Shown piece by piece: positions 1 through 53,640 of a stretch of DNA of 64,000 nucleotides. Origin of the DNA: Zoroaster sp. YZ-2022 (taxonomy: Eukaryota > Echinodermata > Asteroidea > Forcipulatida > Zoroasteridae); contig CM055819.1 of NCBI GenBank assembly GCA_029582265.1, positions 12,635,087 through 12,699,086 on the forward strand, in the 5' to 3' direction. The notes under the pieces were generated by a model. That model ran no database searches. It saw only the letters and a list, made by a program, of their open reading frames with translations, and was not told where the DNA came from. Both the position numbers and the translations under genes were made by a program. The number at the start of each line of letters is the position of its first letter. Position 1 is the stretch's first letter.

Positions 1-339
1 ATCCACCCATGCGTGACACCCCGATTCAGCGTGTCAAATCGCCGATAGCGGTGATTTTTTTATTATTTGCCAACGGGTCATTTTGCGCAAGTTGCACTGT
101 TTTTGCGCCAAAGTTACAGTTGGCATCGACTGACCAATTAAGATAACCACGATGTGTAGTATCCAGTTATCGACACTAGAAGTGACTACATCCGTCTGTC
201 TGTAGACTACCCTTTATATTAGAATTTTACCATGATGGACAAGAAAATCGTAAAAACTTACTAATTCAGTTGCCTGCATTTCCATAACGAAAGGTTTCCC
301 GTCGCTGAATTTTTTTTATCGACTGTATAATTTAGGTAA
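1..339. other. Unannotated stretch, no gene seen
   Basis: No coding region, RNA gene or repeat was recognised here. The stretch is AT-rich and ends where a Penelope-like terminal sequence begins. Confidence 0.5.
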
Positions 340-446
340 AACTTGTAGCTTTGCATGGTGAGGATGATAAGTAAGACTAATTGCGGTGACACCATGTGGA
401 ATCTCAATTGAGTAGTAATTAGTTCTGAAAAGAACTGGAGGTAGAA

Positions 447-486
447 CTCGACGTTTCGATCAGTATGCTCTGATCGTCCTCAGGAG
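447..486 (-). ncRNA. Hammerhead-like ribozyme motif, PLE family A
   Basis: On the minus strand the order is CTC, CTGAGGA, C, GATCAG-loop-CTGATC, GAAAC, GTC, GAG. CTGAGGA matches the hammerhead core CUGANGA, and the GAAAC next to a GUC site matches the second core block. CTC/GAG can pair as the start of helix I, and ACGT could form a dimeric helix III. One extra C lies between the core and helix II compared with the canonical fold. Hammerhead motifs are reported in Penelope-like elements. Activity is inference. Confidence 0.5.
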
Positions 487-684
487 AATGCCGGACTCTG
501 GAAAATGCTGCTGCTTAAGTAGACTGCTGGAGGATCATCCCCTGAATGGATGCTGGAGGATTAGTTCGTTGAGGCGCGCAGGCGGGAACTGTTGAGACTA
601 GGATCCTAGGGGTTGCGGGAGAGGAGTGTGCTCACTGAACTGAATCAGTTGTTGACAAGCACAGGGGGATGGAGGGTGGTTGAC

Positions 685-768
685 TTAGGATATAGGAGAT
701 CCCTCAGTCTGGGGTGGGTTATGGACTTAGGATATAGGAGATCCCTCAGTCTGGGGTGGGTTATGGAC
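685..768. repeat. 42-bp tandem duplication in PLE family A
   Basis: A 42-base unit (GATATAGGAGATCCCTCAGT with flanks) is present twice, at about 685-726 and 727-768, followed by a diverged third partial unit to about 795. The unit is a multiple of three and keeps the minus-strand frame open. Confidence 0.8.
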
Positions 769-782
769 TTCGGATATATAGA

Positions 783-1133
783 AGATCCTTCAGTCCGTAG
801 TAGTGGTCGCCAAATGTCGCTGATGTAGAAGACGATGTCCTGTGGCACAGTGTCGTGTTTGACGATCTCGATGGCCTCTCTGATGCGTCTGGGGTGCCAT
901 GTGTCGATGGGTGTGATGAGTTGGGCTGCCTGCCAGTCGATTTGGTGGTCCTTGATGTGTGAGTGCTTGACGATAGCGGACTTCTCGAAATCTCCTCTGC
1001 GGCCATGTGCTCGGTGTTCCTTCAATCTGGTGGGGAGGTTGCGCCCTGTTTCACCAATGTACACCTTACCGCACTCACAGGGGATCCGGTAGACTCCCGC
1101 TCTGTTGTTTGGGTCCGGTTTGTCCTTGTGGGT
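783..1133 (-). pseudogene. GIY-YIG endonuclease fragment (Penelope)
   Basis: The minus-strand translation contains VYRIPCECGKVYIGETGR followed by LPTRLKEH, the hallmark start of a GIY-YIG nuclease domain as found in Penelope-like elements. It continues through HSHIKDHQIDWQ and an EIVKHDTVPQDI segment. An in-frame TAA lies just upstream near 1134, so no RT is joined to it. The domain would nick target DNA during retrotransposition. Here it is a remnant without a start codon or RT. Confidence 0.85.
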
Positions 1134-1329
1134 GTGAATTTAGTGCTCATAAAAATGGCGTCCAGGTCCAGGAAAACATTGAAGCCTCAGGCCTCATCAG
1201 CGTAACCAGGCGCTAGCGATATTGCGCCTATGCATTTTCACACGTACATGTACTATCGGGCGCGTCATCAACGAACTTTCGGCGGGTCACAACTTCGACA
1301 GACAAAAAGGATATGAAAAATAGCACCAA

Positions 1330-1925
1330 ATGTTGGTGGTTTGCGTGAATCTGCCTACCCATAGTGTACAATTCACATTCACATTCACATGAAGTAAAAT
1401 CACAGTTCATAGACTGAAAAAGTACAATCATCTTACCATCATTAATCCCATCCTGCTTCACAAAACTTGCTTGAAATTTCACTGCTTCCATTGAAAAACT
1501 GCTGTATATACTGTAGATCTGTTTCTTCCAGTTTGAATTTAGAGCATACATGTACACTGCAGAGGCATATACATGTAGCTTGACCATGAAGGTCCAATGA
1601 TTGGCCAGACAGCTATGGCCACACATGCAGTGTCAAGTTACACACACTATCCCATACAGTGATAGTATTACATAATCAATGCAAATTATGTGCACTGCAC
1701 TAGAGGTATCAATTACAGCTTGCTTGCCTTACACACAAATAAACAACTTACTTGATGTATTTGGGTATGAGGAAAGTCATATCATGCAGTTGTACATAGT
1801 ATAGTATGTATTATTAATACTATTAATGTACACCTGTACATTTGATAAATATATTCTGCCTCCACAAATATACTCATCAGATCACAGGTTAGTAAAATGA
1901 TTGACCATCATCAGGTTGTTCCTTT
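1330..1925. repeat. Third copy of distal part of TTGGTG-rich element
   Basis: The sequence from about 1340 to 1925 matches 3850-4355 and 36015-36590 closely (shared: GTACAATCATCTTACCATCA, TTGATAAATATAT, and the ACTCATCAGATCACAG block). It lies directly upstream of copy A in the same orientation, so the first 4.4 kb holds one and a quarter copies of this element. Confidence 0.85.
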
Positions 1926-2066
1926 TCTCTTATCGTGGCAGGTATAGAACTCGCATGTGTTTTCTTTGAGCTCCGTAAGAATCACTAATTATTTACCATA
2001 CGTATAAGAGAGATTTCTAAATAAAGATAATAAATGTAGCAGCAGAAAAAGATTGTTGAGTGATCA

Positions 2067-4355
2067 CCCTTAGCCAACTTTAGTGCCGTTTTGGTGCCAA
2101 GTTGGTGCAGTTTTAGTGTAGGCATTTGAAAAAAATTGGTGTACCCCAAAACTACACCAGAGCTGTGTTATTGGTGCACTTTTGGTGTACCCTCGAAACA
2201 CCCAACCTAAAATTTGTACTGGTTGGTGCAGTTTTGGTGTATAGTCCCAATTATTTAAATTAGTACTAAAGAGCACCAGTGGTGCATTTTGGTGCTGAAA
2301 ATTTGGTGTAGTATTGGTGCATATGGTTTTGGTGTAGTTTTGGTGTACATGTAGTCCCAACAGTGCACGAGTGGTGATATTGGTGTAGCATTGGTGCATA
2401 TGGTTTTGGTGTAGTCCAAATTATTTAAACTAGTACATGCACCAAAGCATTGGTCTAGCTGTTTTATTTTACACTTCACATTGGAAAACTACCAAAATGA
2501 GTGCAGACTTCGTGTATATACATGTAAAAATAACTGCAGTATACCCTTATAGAAATATCATGGTGCTTGATTGCTGGCTTCCAAAAATGCAAATTAGTTC
2601 AAGCTTGCAGCAAGCGCTTGCGGACAAGATTGCAGCAAGTTTGCGGACAAGCTTCACGGCAACTTGCAGACAACATTGCAGCAAGCCTGTGAGCTTGCAG
2701 GGGTTCCAAAAATGAAAATTAGGGCAAGCTTGCTGCAGACAAGATTTTAAGCTTGCTGCAATCTTGCAAGCTTGCATGAATATGCAAACTAAAACTACAG
2801 ACACCTTGCAGCTTAATGGAGCTTGCAGATATTTCTATTTGCCAATTAAGATCTAAATATTAAGCTTGCACATAATATGCAAGCTGACATACATGTATGT
2901 CGATCTACAAGATTTCTGATGAAAACATCAGCTTTGCAAAGGCTAACTTGTAGGTTAGTAAAATAAAACCAGTAGCTATACATATCTGACATCTTTGGTG
3001 GATAATAATTTAGCTTGTATAGGCTAAGGGATACATTTTGATTGTGACCATGCAGGGAATCATTTTATTGTAAATCAAATATGAATCATCGTTTGTTTTT
3101 TGGCTAAATATTATCTTTACATATGTGCAATAACATTTTTGAAATAATAACAATAACAGTATAGCCAAAAGATAATAATACAACCATTTAAGAATGAACA
3201 ATCAAAATTTAAATGTTCATGTTATGTCAGTATATTTGTGCAACAGCATCTCTTTTTGGAAAATGTTGAAATGCTGTAGCTTCATCAGGGAGATAGAGGC
3301 TGGTTGTCATCCAATCTTTGATCACAGTAGCAGCATCAGTCATATGTAGTTTATCGTAGAACAACTTAGTCTGTGTATTCAAAGAAAGGAGACAAATATT
3401 AGAAAAGCCAGATATTTCTCCTTCCACCAATTTAAATTTGAAATGTGGCTACAGGTACATGCATGCTCTTTCCATGTAAATCACCCCCAAATTATTAGAT
3501 TTTCGAAAAGGAACCTCCTGATGAGTTCTTAATTATGTACATGTAACTTCTTGTATATCCATCATGTGGATGTAACTGCAATATTTTCTAGAGGCAATAT
3601 AGAGCCATGCAGTATTTACACATCTATGTGCTTTTCAATCATCATTCAGTTAATTATTCCTGAATTACCATATGATTACACCATGTACATGTAGTTGTTA
3701 ATGAAATCATTACAATACACATGAATAGCAAAACTAATGAACACCATTTCAAAACTAAAAAATGTTTGTACTCATTTGCAAAATTCAATAGGTTTACAGA
3801 TCAATTCAAGACTGCATTCAGCATTTCTGTATTTGCAGCACTCAATAGCCCATAAGTGTACAATGAACATTCACATGAAGTAAAATCATTCATACAGTTC
3901 ATAAGACTGAAAAAGTACAATCATCTTACCATCATTAATCCCATCCTGCATCACAAAACTTGCTTGAAATTTCACTGCTTCCATTGAAAAACTGCTGTAT
4001 ACTGTAGATCTGTTTCTTCCAGTTTGAATTTAGAGCACACACTGCAGAGGCATATACATACAGCTTGACCATGAATTAAGGTCCAATGATTGGCCAGACA
4101 GCTATGGCCACACAGTGTCAAGTTACACACACTACCCCATACAGTGATAGTATTACATAATCAATGCAAATTATGAGCACTGCACTATAGGTATCAATTA
4201 CAGCTTGCTTGCCTGTAGTCCATGTAATTCCAATAAGTGGGTTAACACACAAATAAACAACTATACTTAATGTATTTGGGTATGAGGAAAGTCATCATGG
4301 AGTTGTACATGTATAGTATGTATTAATGTACACCTGTACATTTTGATAAATATAT
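2067..4355. mobile_element. TTGGTG-rich TIR element, copy A (3' truncated)
   Basis: Starts CCCTTAGCCAACTTTAGTG and is nearly collinear with 34196-36513. The first 400 bases are packed with TTGGTG(T/C)A words, followed by a block of GCAAGCTTGC-like words (about 2600-2800). No transposase reading frame is visible, so it looks non-autonomous. Copy A stops near 4355 where copy B continues for another 1.2 kb. It differs from copy B mainly by short indels, several of them exactly ACATGT. Confidence 0.8.
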
Positions 4356-4630
4356 GCAGTGTAGAATTTTTGAAGGTTTTTTTTGTTGAATTTTTTGTTT
4401 GTGAATGTTAGTATGTCGAGACGCGCCTGGCTAGAGTCTAGTCAAGACCGTCCTGTTACAAAGTCACAAACCAAATGGATCAACTTAACAAAAGGGAAAG
4501 ACCACAACTGAAAGGAATTATAATGGGAGTCGGGATTTAGAACAATTAAGTATAAGTAATTTAATGACAGATAATCAACAATTCAAATATACAGAAGAAA
4601 AGGGGAAATAGAGTAATCACATCCAATGAA

Positions 4631-5430
4631 AATAATAATAATAATAATAATAATGAATTTATTGTGCGCATTTTCCCATAAAAATGTACAAAAGCACATT
4701 ACAATCTTAAAAACTAGCACAAAATAGTAAAATTTACAGATTAATACATTAAGTCAAAAGATGTAAAAACAACAAAGTAACACTTAAAAATAAATAAATT
4801 AACCAAATGCTTGTTTAAAAAGAAAAGTCTTAAGCTCTTTCTTAAACACAGACAGAGACCGAATTGATTGGATATTTGAGGGCAATTTAATGTGGGCGCA
4901 GCCTGCAAGAATGATTTGTCTCCGGTAGATTTTTAAATTTTTTCTTTAGGATAATTTAAAAGCAATCTGTTATTGGAACGTAAAGAATAGCTGGAATTAT
5001 CTTTAACGTGCAACATATCAATAATGTAATCTGGGGCAAGGTGGTGAAGGGCCTTAATGTCAACAAAATAATTTTGAATTCAATACGATAATGTACAGGC
5101 AGCCAGTGTAACTGATAAAGTAAGGGCATATAACATGACTCCACCGTGGTGTACCGCATACAAGCCGAGCAGTGGCATTTTGTACCTTTTGTAGTTTAGC
5201 TAATTGCGAATTTGGAAGACCATAAAATAAGCTGTTACAGTAATCGAGACGACTAGTAATGAATGCATGAACCAGCACAACTAACGCCTCTCTTGATAAG
5301 TATTTCCTGAATCTTCTAATATTATGGATATGATAGAACGCAGTTGAGCAAGTTTTTGTAATTTGCTTGTTCATTGTCAAATTTGAGTCAAACCAGCAAC
5401 CTAAGTTGCAAACTTGCAATTGTGATAAAT
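4631..5430 (-). pseudogene. LINE ORF2 C-terminal fragment
   Basis: The minus-strand translation has the typical C-terminal region of a CR1/L2/Jockey-like non-LTR retrotransposon: LGCWFDSNLTMNKQI, then ITSRLDYCNSLFYGLP, then KLQKVQNATARLVCG and LHWLPVHYRI. The 3' end is marked by an ATT microsatellite at 4631-4655, as is usual for elements with simple-repeat tails. No RT catalytic core is present, so the copy is heavily 5'-truncated, with at least one frameshift near 5100. Confidence 0.8.
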
Positions 5431-5459
5431 TATTATTATTATTATTATTATTATTATTT
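5430..5459. repeat. (ATT)n microsatellite
   Basis: An uninterrupted ATT run adjoins TTATTCGGCCAAGAATCAAT. That arrangement resembles the 3' end of another minus-strand LINE or SINE covering about 5430-5700. Confidence 0.8.
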
Positions 5460-5719
5460 ATTCGGCCAAGAATCAATACAATAGAAAAAATAGGACATAA
5501 CAATTAACAATACAATTAAGTTAAAGGAAACAAACAACAAAATATACATACGGTACCCCTATATACAAATAGAAGAAAAACCAATTTAAGCCGGCCAGGA
5601 TAGACAAAAGTGTACCTATAAACACTGTGGCTCGAAAGCCTGCCTATCCAAGCTTAAATGGCATAAAATTTGATATCAAAATAACAAAATGTTCATGGTT
5701 TTGAGGGGAGGTACCTTTA

Positions 5720-6325
5720 ATCCCTTATAAAAAACCACTGCATTATTACTATAGTTTTTATTATAATTTTACTGTTGTTTTCCTACAGTGGTATTATAGT
5801 AAAAACACAGTAAACATGCAATATTTTCTTATTTGTACTGTAATAACACTACAGAATAACTGTAGTTTTATCATAATAGATTACTGTAGTAGAACTATAG
5901 TGTTTTGGCCAAAATCGTGTGATAAAACTATGTTAAAATTATGTTAAAACTGTAGTTTTAACGCACTTTCACTACAATATCACTGTAATTGTACTGTAGT
6001 TTTATTACAGTTTTACTACACTAGTTTCACTGTAATATCACTGCAGTTTTTATTATAGTTTCAGCATAGTTTTACTACAATTTTTGTGTAGTAAAACAAT
6101 GTTGAAACTGTAGTTTAATTCATCTTTACTAGATTATCACTGTAATTCTACTGTAGTTTTATTACAGTTTTAGTACACTGTAGTTTCACTGTAATATTAC
6201 TGCAGTTTTTATTACAGTTTCAGCATAGTTTTGCTACAATTTCTGTGTAGTAAAACAATGTTGAAACTGTAGTTTAATTCATTTTTACTAGAATATCACT
6301 GTAATTGTACTGTAGTTTTATTATT
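5720..6325. repeat. ~158-bp tandem repeat of TGTAGTTTTA/TAAAACTA words
   Basis: Near-identical units start at about 5987, 6144 and 6303 (spacing 157-159). Each contains ACTGTAGTTTTATTACAG and the sequence GTAGTAAAACAATGTTGAAA. The flanking 5720-5986 is built from the same words in less regular order. Many words are mutually complementary (GTAGTAAAAC against GTTTTACTAC), so the array could fold into hairpins. No reading frame is present. Confidence 0.8.
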
Positions 6326-6327
6326 CT

Positions 6328-7187
6328 ATGAGAAACTAGGCTGGGGTTTTGTATAGACTGGTGGGTGCTGGTCCAGTCCTTGGGCGGAGTCTAGTTGTGA
6401 ATGTCTTTGTATGGCCGACATCGACAACTCGGGGACCGGAACTACATGTAGCAATGCGAAGAGGAAGGCCTCCATTGAGTTGAGAAATTAGGCTGCGGTT
6501 TTGTATATTGCCGACGTTGACGACTCAGTGACCAAAACCGGCAGTAGGGAGAAGAGTGCATTGATTGAGTTGAAGACGGGGCGACGGAGTTATTAAGTGT
6601 TGATGGTGACCGTGATGGAAGATGTACATTGTACAATGTAGTGCCAGCGGGAACTCGACACACTCCATGGGGCAACGCCTCACGGCTGGCCCTGGCAGCC
6701 ACCGTCCGTCCGTCCGTCTATGGTAAAACCGAAGCTTAGAATCTGGTGATCGCGGGGATGAGCAGTCCTTTTAAGCAGTAGTCACTCAAAGGAATTTTAA
6801 GTGTTCCTGTAGCCCCTGCGAATAGGGACAATGACGCACAAAGGGCACCGTAGCATATCTGCTCAGTCGCGACCACCATGTACTATTGTACTTATAAAAG
6901 TTACGTAATGTTACATGGACTAATTCAACAGTCTGTAACGGGGAGATTTCCCATCAGGACCATATCCGTCTCTCCGGGGAGCTGCACCAGTGACCTAAAA
7001 AAGTCTCCGGGCCAGCAGTTATTCTCCCAACTCCCGGTGCCAGAGTCAGCCCCGAGCGTTGGGAACCCCGAAGGCCGGACAGGGGGCTCTATACCAGCGC
7101 CTCCTGCCAGAAGTGAAAGGAGTAGGCCAGAAGAAGGGCAAATGGAAGCTGCCCGGCCTCCGGAATGAAGGCCTACAATAGCCATGT
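6328..7187. repeat. Unrecognised, partly duplicated GC-richer segment
   Basis: Two imperfect copies of a unit beginning GAGAAA(C/T)TAGGCTG(G/C)GGTTTT start at about 6328 and 6480. A GC-rich block (6928-7180) is open on both strands but matches no family I recognise and has no splice or start context. It is probably fossil repeat sequence. Confidence 0.4.
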
Positions 7188-9260
7188 GGGCAATTCCATC
7201 AAAAAGTGTCCTGGACCCAAAATTTTGGAATCAAATTCATGGCAGAATTGTTAACTTAGTACGTAAGAATGATAGCTGGGCAATCCAAATCTGCATTTTG
7301 TTTGTGTTTTTTCTTTTGTTTATGGTATTTTCCGTCATATTTAAAAAAATAAATTAATGAGGCTAATTCGTGATTTTTTGTCCTACTTTTGTTAAACTTT
7401 TCAATCCGCCTCCCCTGGTTACATTATAAAAGATATTTAAAATTTTATGACTAAAAACATAAAACTGGAGGTGCTTGTTCTAAATTGTTGAGACGTTTAT
7501 GATAACGCCATTTTCAGGCTAATGAGGCTCGTTTAAATTAGCCCTTAATGACCATTTATGAAATGTAATGTCCATGACATTTTACGCTGTTTAGTTTCCC
7601 ACTCTAAAGCCAATAAGAGATATTTTATGAGACTTCATATGCAAAGCTAGTTTTTAGGGCTAATCCTTTTAATGTATGAAAATTTAAAAATTAATTACAA
7701 TTGTCCTAACGAAAGCTCATGGACATTACATTTTTTGTTGTCATGACATTACTACGTCATGGACATTACACATACACATACCGCTTATATACCCTTTTAA
7801 AACAATGAATGATCCTAATATGCAAATGTTAATACAATGCAACTTTTCAATCCACCCTGGTTACATTATAAAGATATTTTAAATTTTTATGACTAAAAAC
7901 AAAAACTGGAGGTGCTTGTTCTAAATTGTTGAGAGACGTTTACTGTATGATAACGCTATTTTCAGGCTAATGAGGCTCGTTTAGTTTCCCACTCTAAAGC
8001 CAATAAGAGATATTTTTATGAGACTTCATATGCGAAGCTAGTTTTTAGGGGCTAATCCTTTAATGTATGAAAATTTAAAAAAAATTAATTACAATTGTCC
8101 TAACGAGCGTCATGGACATTACATTTTTTTTGTCATGGACATTACACATACTGCTTATATACCCTTTTAAAACAATGGAATGATCCTAATATGCAAATGT
8201 ATAATACAATGCAACTTTTCAATCCGCTCCCCTGGTTACATTATAAAAGATATTTTAAATTTTTATGACTAAAAACATAAAACTGGAGGTGCTTGTTCTA
8301 AATTGTTGAGACGTTTTACTGTACGATAACGCTATTTTCAGGCTAATGAGGCTCGTTTAGTTTCCCATTCTAAAGCCAATAAGAGATATTTTTATGAGAC
8401 TTCATATGCAAAGCTAGTTTTTAGGGGCTAATCCTTTAATGTATGAAAAATTGTTTTAAATTAATTACAATTGTCCTAACGAAGGCCATGGACATTACAT
8501 TTTTTGCAAGCACTTCATAATTACTGTTGAAAAACAATCACATTAGTTTGAGAAAATAAAAACAACAAAGAGGATTACAATTGGGAATGATAATTAGGAA
8601 GGAAAGATAAGATAACTATGGTAAATCAGGAAAGAGTTATACTTATGTAAATGTACAAAAAGGGGTGATCATGAGGGGCGGGTTTCAGTGAGATGCTAAG
8701 GGGAGTTCTGGTTCAAGAAATGTGTGGGAGAGGTTACAAATGGAGAAGAGAGATACTTGACAATGTGTAATATACATATCAAAGGCAGGTTACAACATAA
8801 TGTAAACAACAGTGATAAGATGACGTACCATTAAACAAGTTAGTGCGTAATGTCCATGACGCCAAAAATATGCCAAATGTAATGTCCATGACACTTCATT
8901 AACATGTAAAACGAGAAAGTTGAAAGTTGTTCCTAAAATGTTATTAATTTTTATGTTAACTGTTTCTGTTAACAAAATAAAATGAGTTTTAAAAATTTGG
9001 AACTTAAACTTCACAGAGTTTTGAAATTGATTGTGTTGTTCGAAAACTCACTCGTTTCGTAATGTCCATGACTGCTTGCAATACTCATACTCATTAATTA
9101 ATTAAAACTATTTAAAAGACATAGTATCATTTGAAGTATTAGAACACAGGTTACAAGTATCCAACACAAAACAATCAATCAAAACTTTTAATTTTGTTTA
9201 ACTGACATGTAAAGTTTTAAAAATGTCCCAAAACGCAATGTCCATGACATGGAATTGCCC
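7188..9260. mobile_element. Non-autonomous TIR element with CATGGACATT words
   Basis: Begins GGGCAATTCCAT (7188-7199) and ends with its exact inverse ATGGAATTGCCC (9249-9260). It is flanked by the direct repeat ATGT (7184-7187 and 9261-9264), consistent with a 4-bp target duplication. Inside are three tandem copies of a 0.35-0.45 kb unit (about 7380-8510; ACTGGAGGTGCTTGTTCTAA). The word AATGTCCATGAC or its inverse occurs about ten times, mostly inverted in the left half and direct in the right half. No transposase frame is visible. The superfamily is unresolved; 4-bp duplications are known for Sola1 and Chapaev. Confidence 0.85.
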
Positions 9261-9264
9261 ATGT

Positions 9265-9888
9265 ACAGGAACATAGCAGGTGTGAATACCGCTCTGAATC
9301 CGTATACAGTCTGTATGGGGTGATGTTTTTTAATACAATATCACCTATCTATGGGGGTGTATATGTGAATAACACACTAAAATTATCGTGTACTGTACGT
9401 ACATGTACGTGATTGTAACTAAATTGTGCCAACAGAGTATAGAATTACTGGTCATCTAATATTTTTTATGTGTACATATTAGGAGTGTAAAGTTTTGAAC
9501 TATAGGACACAAAATGTTACTCAGTTTGTTTGCCACAGGACTTGCACGGAGTACTCGCACAGAGTACTCGCACCCCCCCTCCCATGCCACAATATTGTGG
9601 GTGTGGAATACTTACCTGTAGAGCATTCCTACCCCACTATACTCGATATACAGTTAAGCCCATAAGCGCACGAGAAAAGAGGATGTCAAGATGGTGGACG
9701 TGCTGCAGGGCATTGTGGGTAAGGCCACAGAGGGCGCTATTATTGTGTGTAAATTAGTGGATGAAACCTGCCGGTTGGGGAAATATGCAAATGGCTCTAC
9801 AGGTAATATGGTCTGCTTAATGTTTACATTTAAATTTGATGATTTGGTTGCATTTGAATAACATGTACCAATACCTTATTGTGTACAG
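9265..9888. other. Region upstream of first visible DNAI2 exon
   Basis: No family-matching upstream exon was found. The stretch holds an ATG (9691) in a locally open frame and an AAGATGGTGG-like sequence followed by CATTGTGGGTAA, but the splice phase does not fit the next exon. The polypyrimidine/AG acceptor of the first exon ends at 9888. Confidence 0.5.
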
Positions 9889-52668
<42,780 letters not shown>

Positions 52669-53640
52669 TGATCTGACCCTAATTTTGTGTTTGTGACCCT
52701 TGAAAACATTGAATATGGGAAATGAAGGCTGATCTGATGCCAACCGTTGATCTTCAGTCTTCATTGCTTTCACCATTGGGACCCTTAATTAGGTACAGTA
52801 TCAATCTATTGTGGAGGCACAAGTGTCACACTTTAGTGATCAATGCTTGTCTCTTTCACCGCAGTGTAGAAATATTTGGGACTTAAACATGTTCAAATTC
52901 ATACCCCCTTCTGCTATTTAGTCATTCCATGAAAACGAACTTAATTATGCAAGAATATGACTATGATGAATTTCAAATTTTAAAATGTGATTATGAAACT
53001 AGATGTTTTCACATTCCTGTTGTAGAAGTGTCAATTTCCATCAATTAATTGAAATTTTTCACTTTTTCACAGTTTTATTTAAAGGGACAGTATCATCACG
53101 AGCAATAGGGCATGGAGTGCTAGGTTTTGATTAACCGAGGGCCGAATTGTAATTCACAAAAGTTAGTGATGCTGCAAAGGAGTAATACTAAACCCTTTCA
53201 ATTAAAATGCCTCCTCATAGTTAGACCGAGTTTGTAATTTGATTACAGTCACCTTGTTTCGATTTTCTTATGAATTTGCACGGAGGAGTTCTTGTTATTC
53301 ATGATATCCTAAAGATCAGTTTGTGAGAGTTTCATCGTCACATTTTCTCTTTCTAGAGAACCATTCACATCTGTCGTACATGTATATATTGTTTACTAGC
53401 AATGTAACTTGTTTTTCTATCACAAAACCAACCTCACTGCCATAGGACACACTGCATTAAGGACACAGTCATAATTTGTTTGAATTATCCCCCACATTTG
53501 AACTATTTCCTGTTGAATGTTTGTTGTGCCTTGATTTTGTGTTATAACAATTCCGTCAAATAAATGGTTTCTATTGCGTAAACATAAAAAGCAGTAAATA
53601 GAAATATGGGCAAATTATTAAAATAAAAGTATTTTATGAT
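52669..53640 (+). other. DNAI2 3' UTR and downstream, candidate AATAAA
   Basis: AATAAA at 53559-53564 is a plausible polyadenylation signal about 0.9 kb after the stop. A MITE-like fragment lies at 53080-53150. The transcript end cannot be fixed from sequence alone. Confidence 0.45.

Larger units (their letters stand above)
340..1205 (-). mobile_element. Penelope-like element family A, 3' part
   Basis: Read on the minus strand, this is the 3' part of a Penelope-like retroelement. A GIY-YIG endonuclease segment (about 1133 down to 783) is followed by a noncoding terminal region with a hairpin, then a conserved tail ending near CAAAGCTACAAGTTTTACC. The reverse transcriptase part is absent, so the copy is 5'-truncated. 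The terminal sequence recurs at 24011-24192, 38968-40455, 45752-45812 and 58970-59060, which shows it is a dispersed mobile end. Penelope-like elements are known to combine RT with a GIY-YIG nuclease and to insert with complex, often inverted, partial copies. Confidence 0.85.

Noticed and set aside
6878..7185. Open frames on both strands in a GC-rich block
   Set aside because: No recognisable family, no splice or start context, and equal openness on both strands points to base composition.
9691..9870. Open frame beginning with ATG just upstream of the first DNAI2 exon, with a GTAATA donor-like site after ACAG
   Set aside because: Splicing from that donor would enter the next exon in a phase that gives an immediate stop. 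The peptide does not resemble the DNAI2 N terminus, and the AAGATGGTGG/CATTGTGGGTAA sequence looks like common noncoding sequence.
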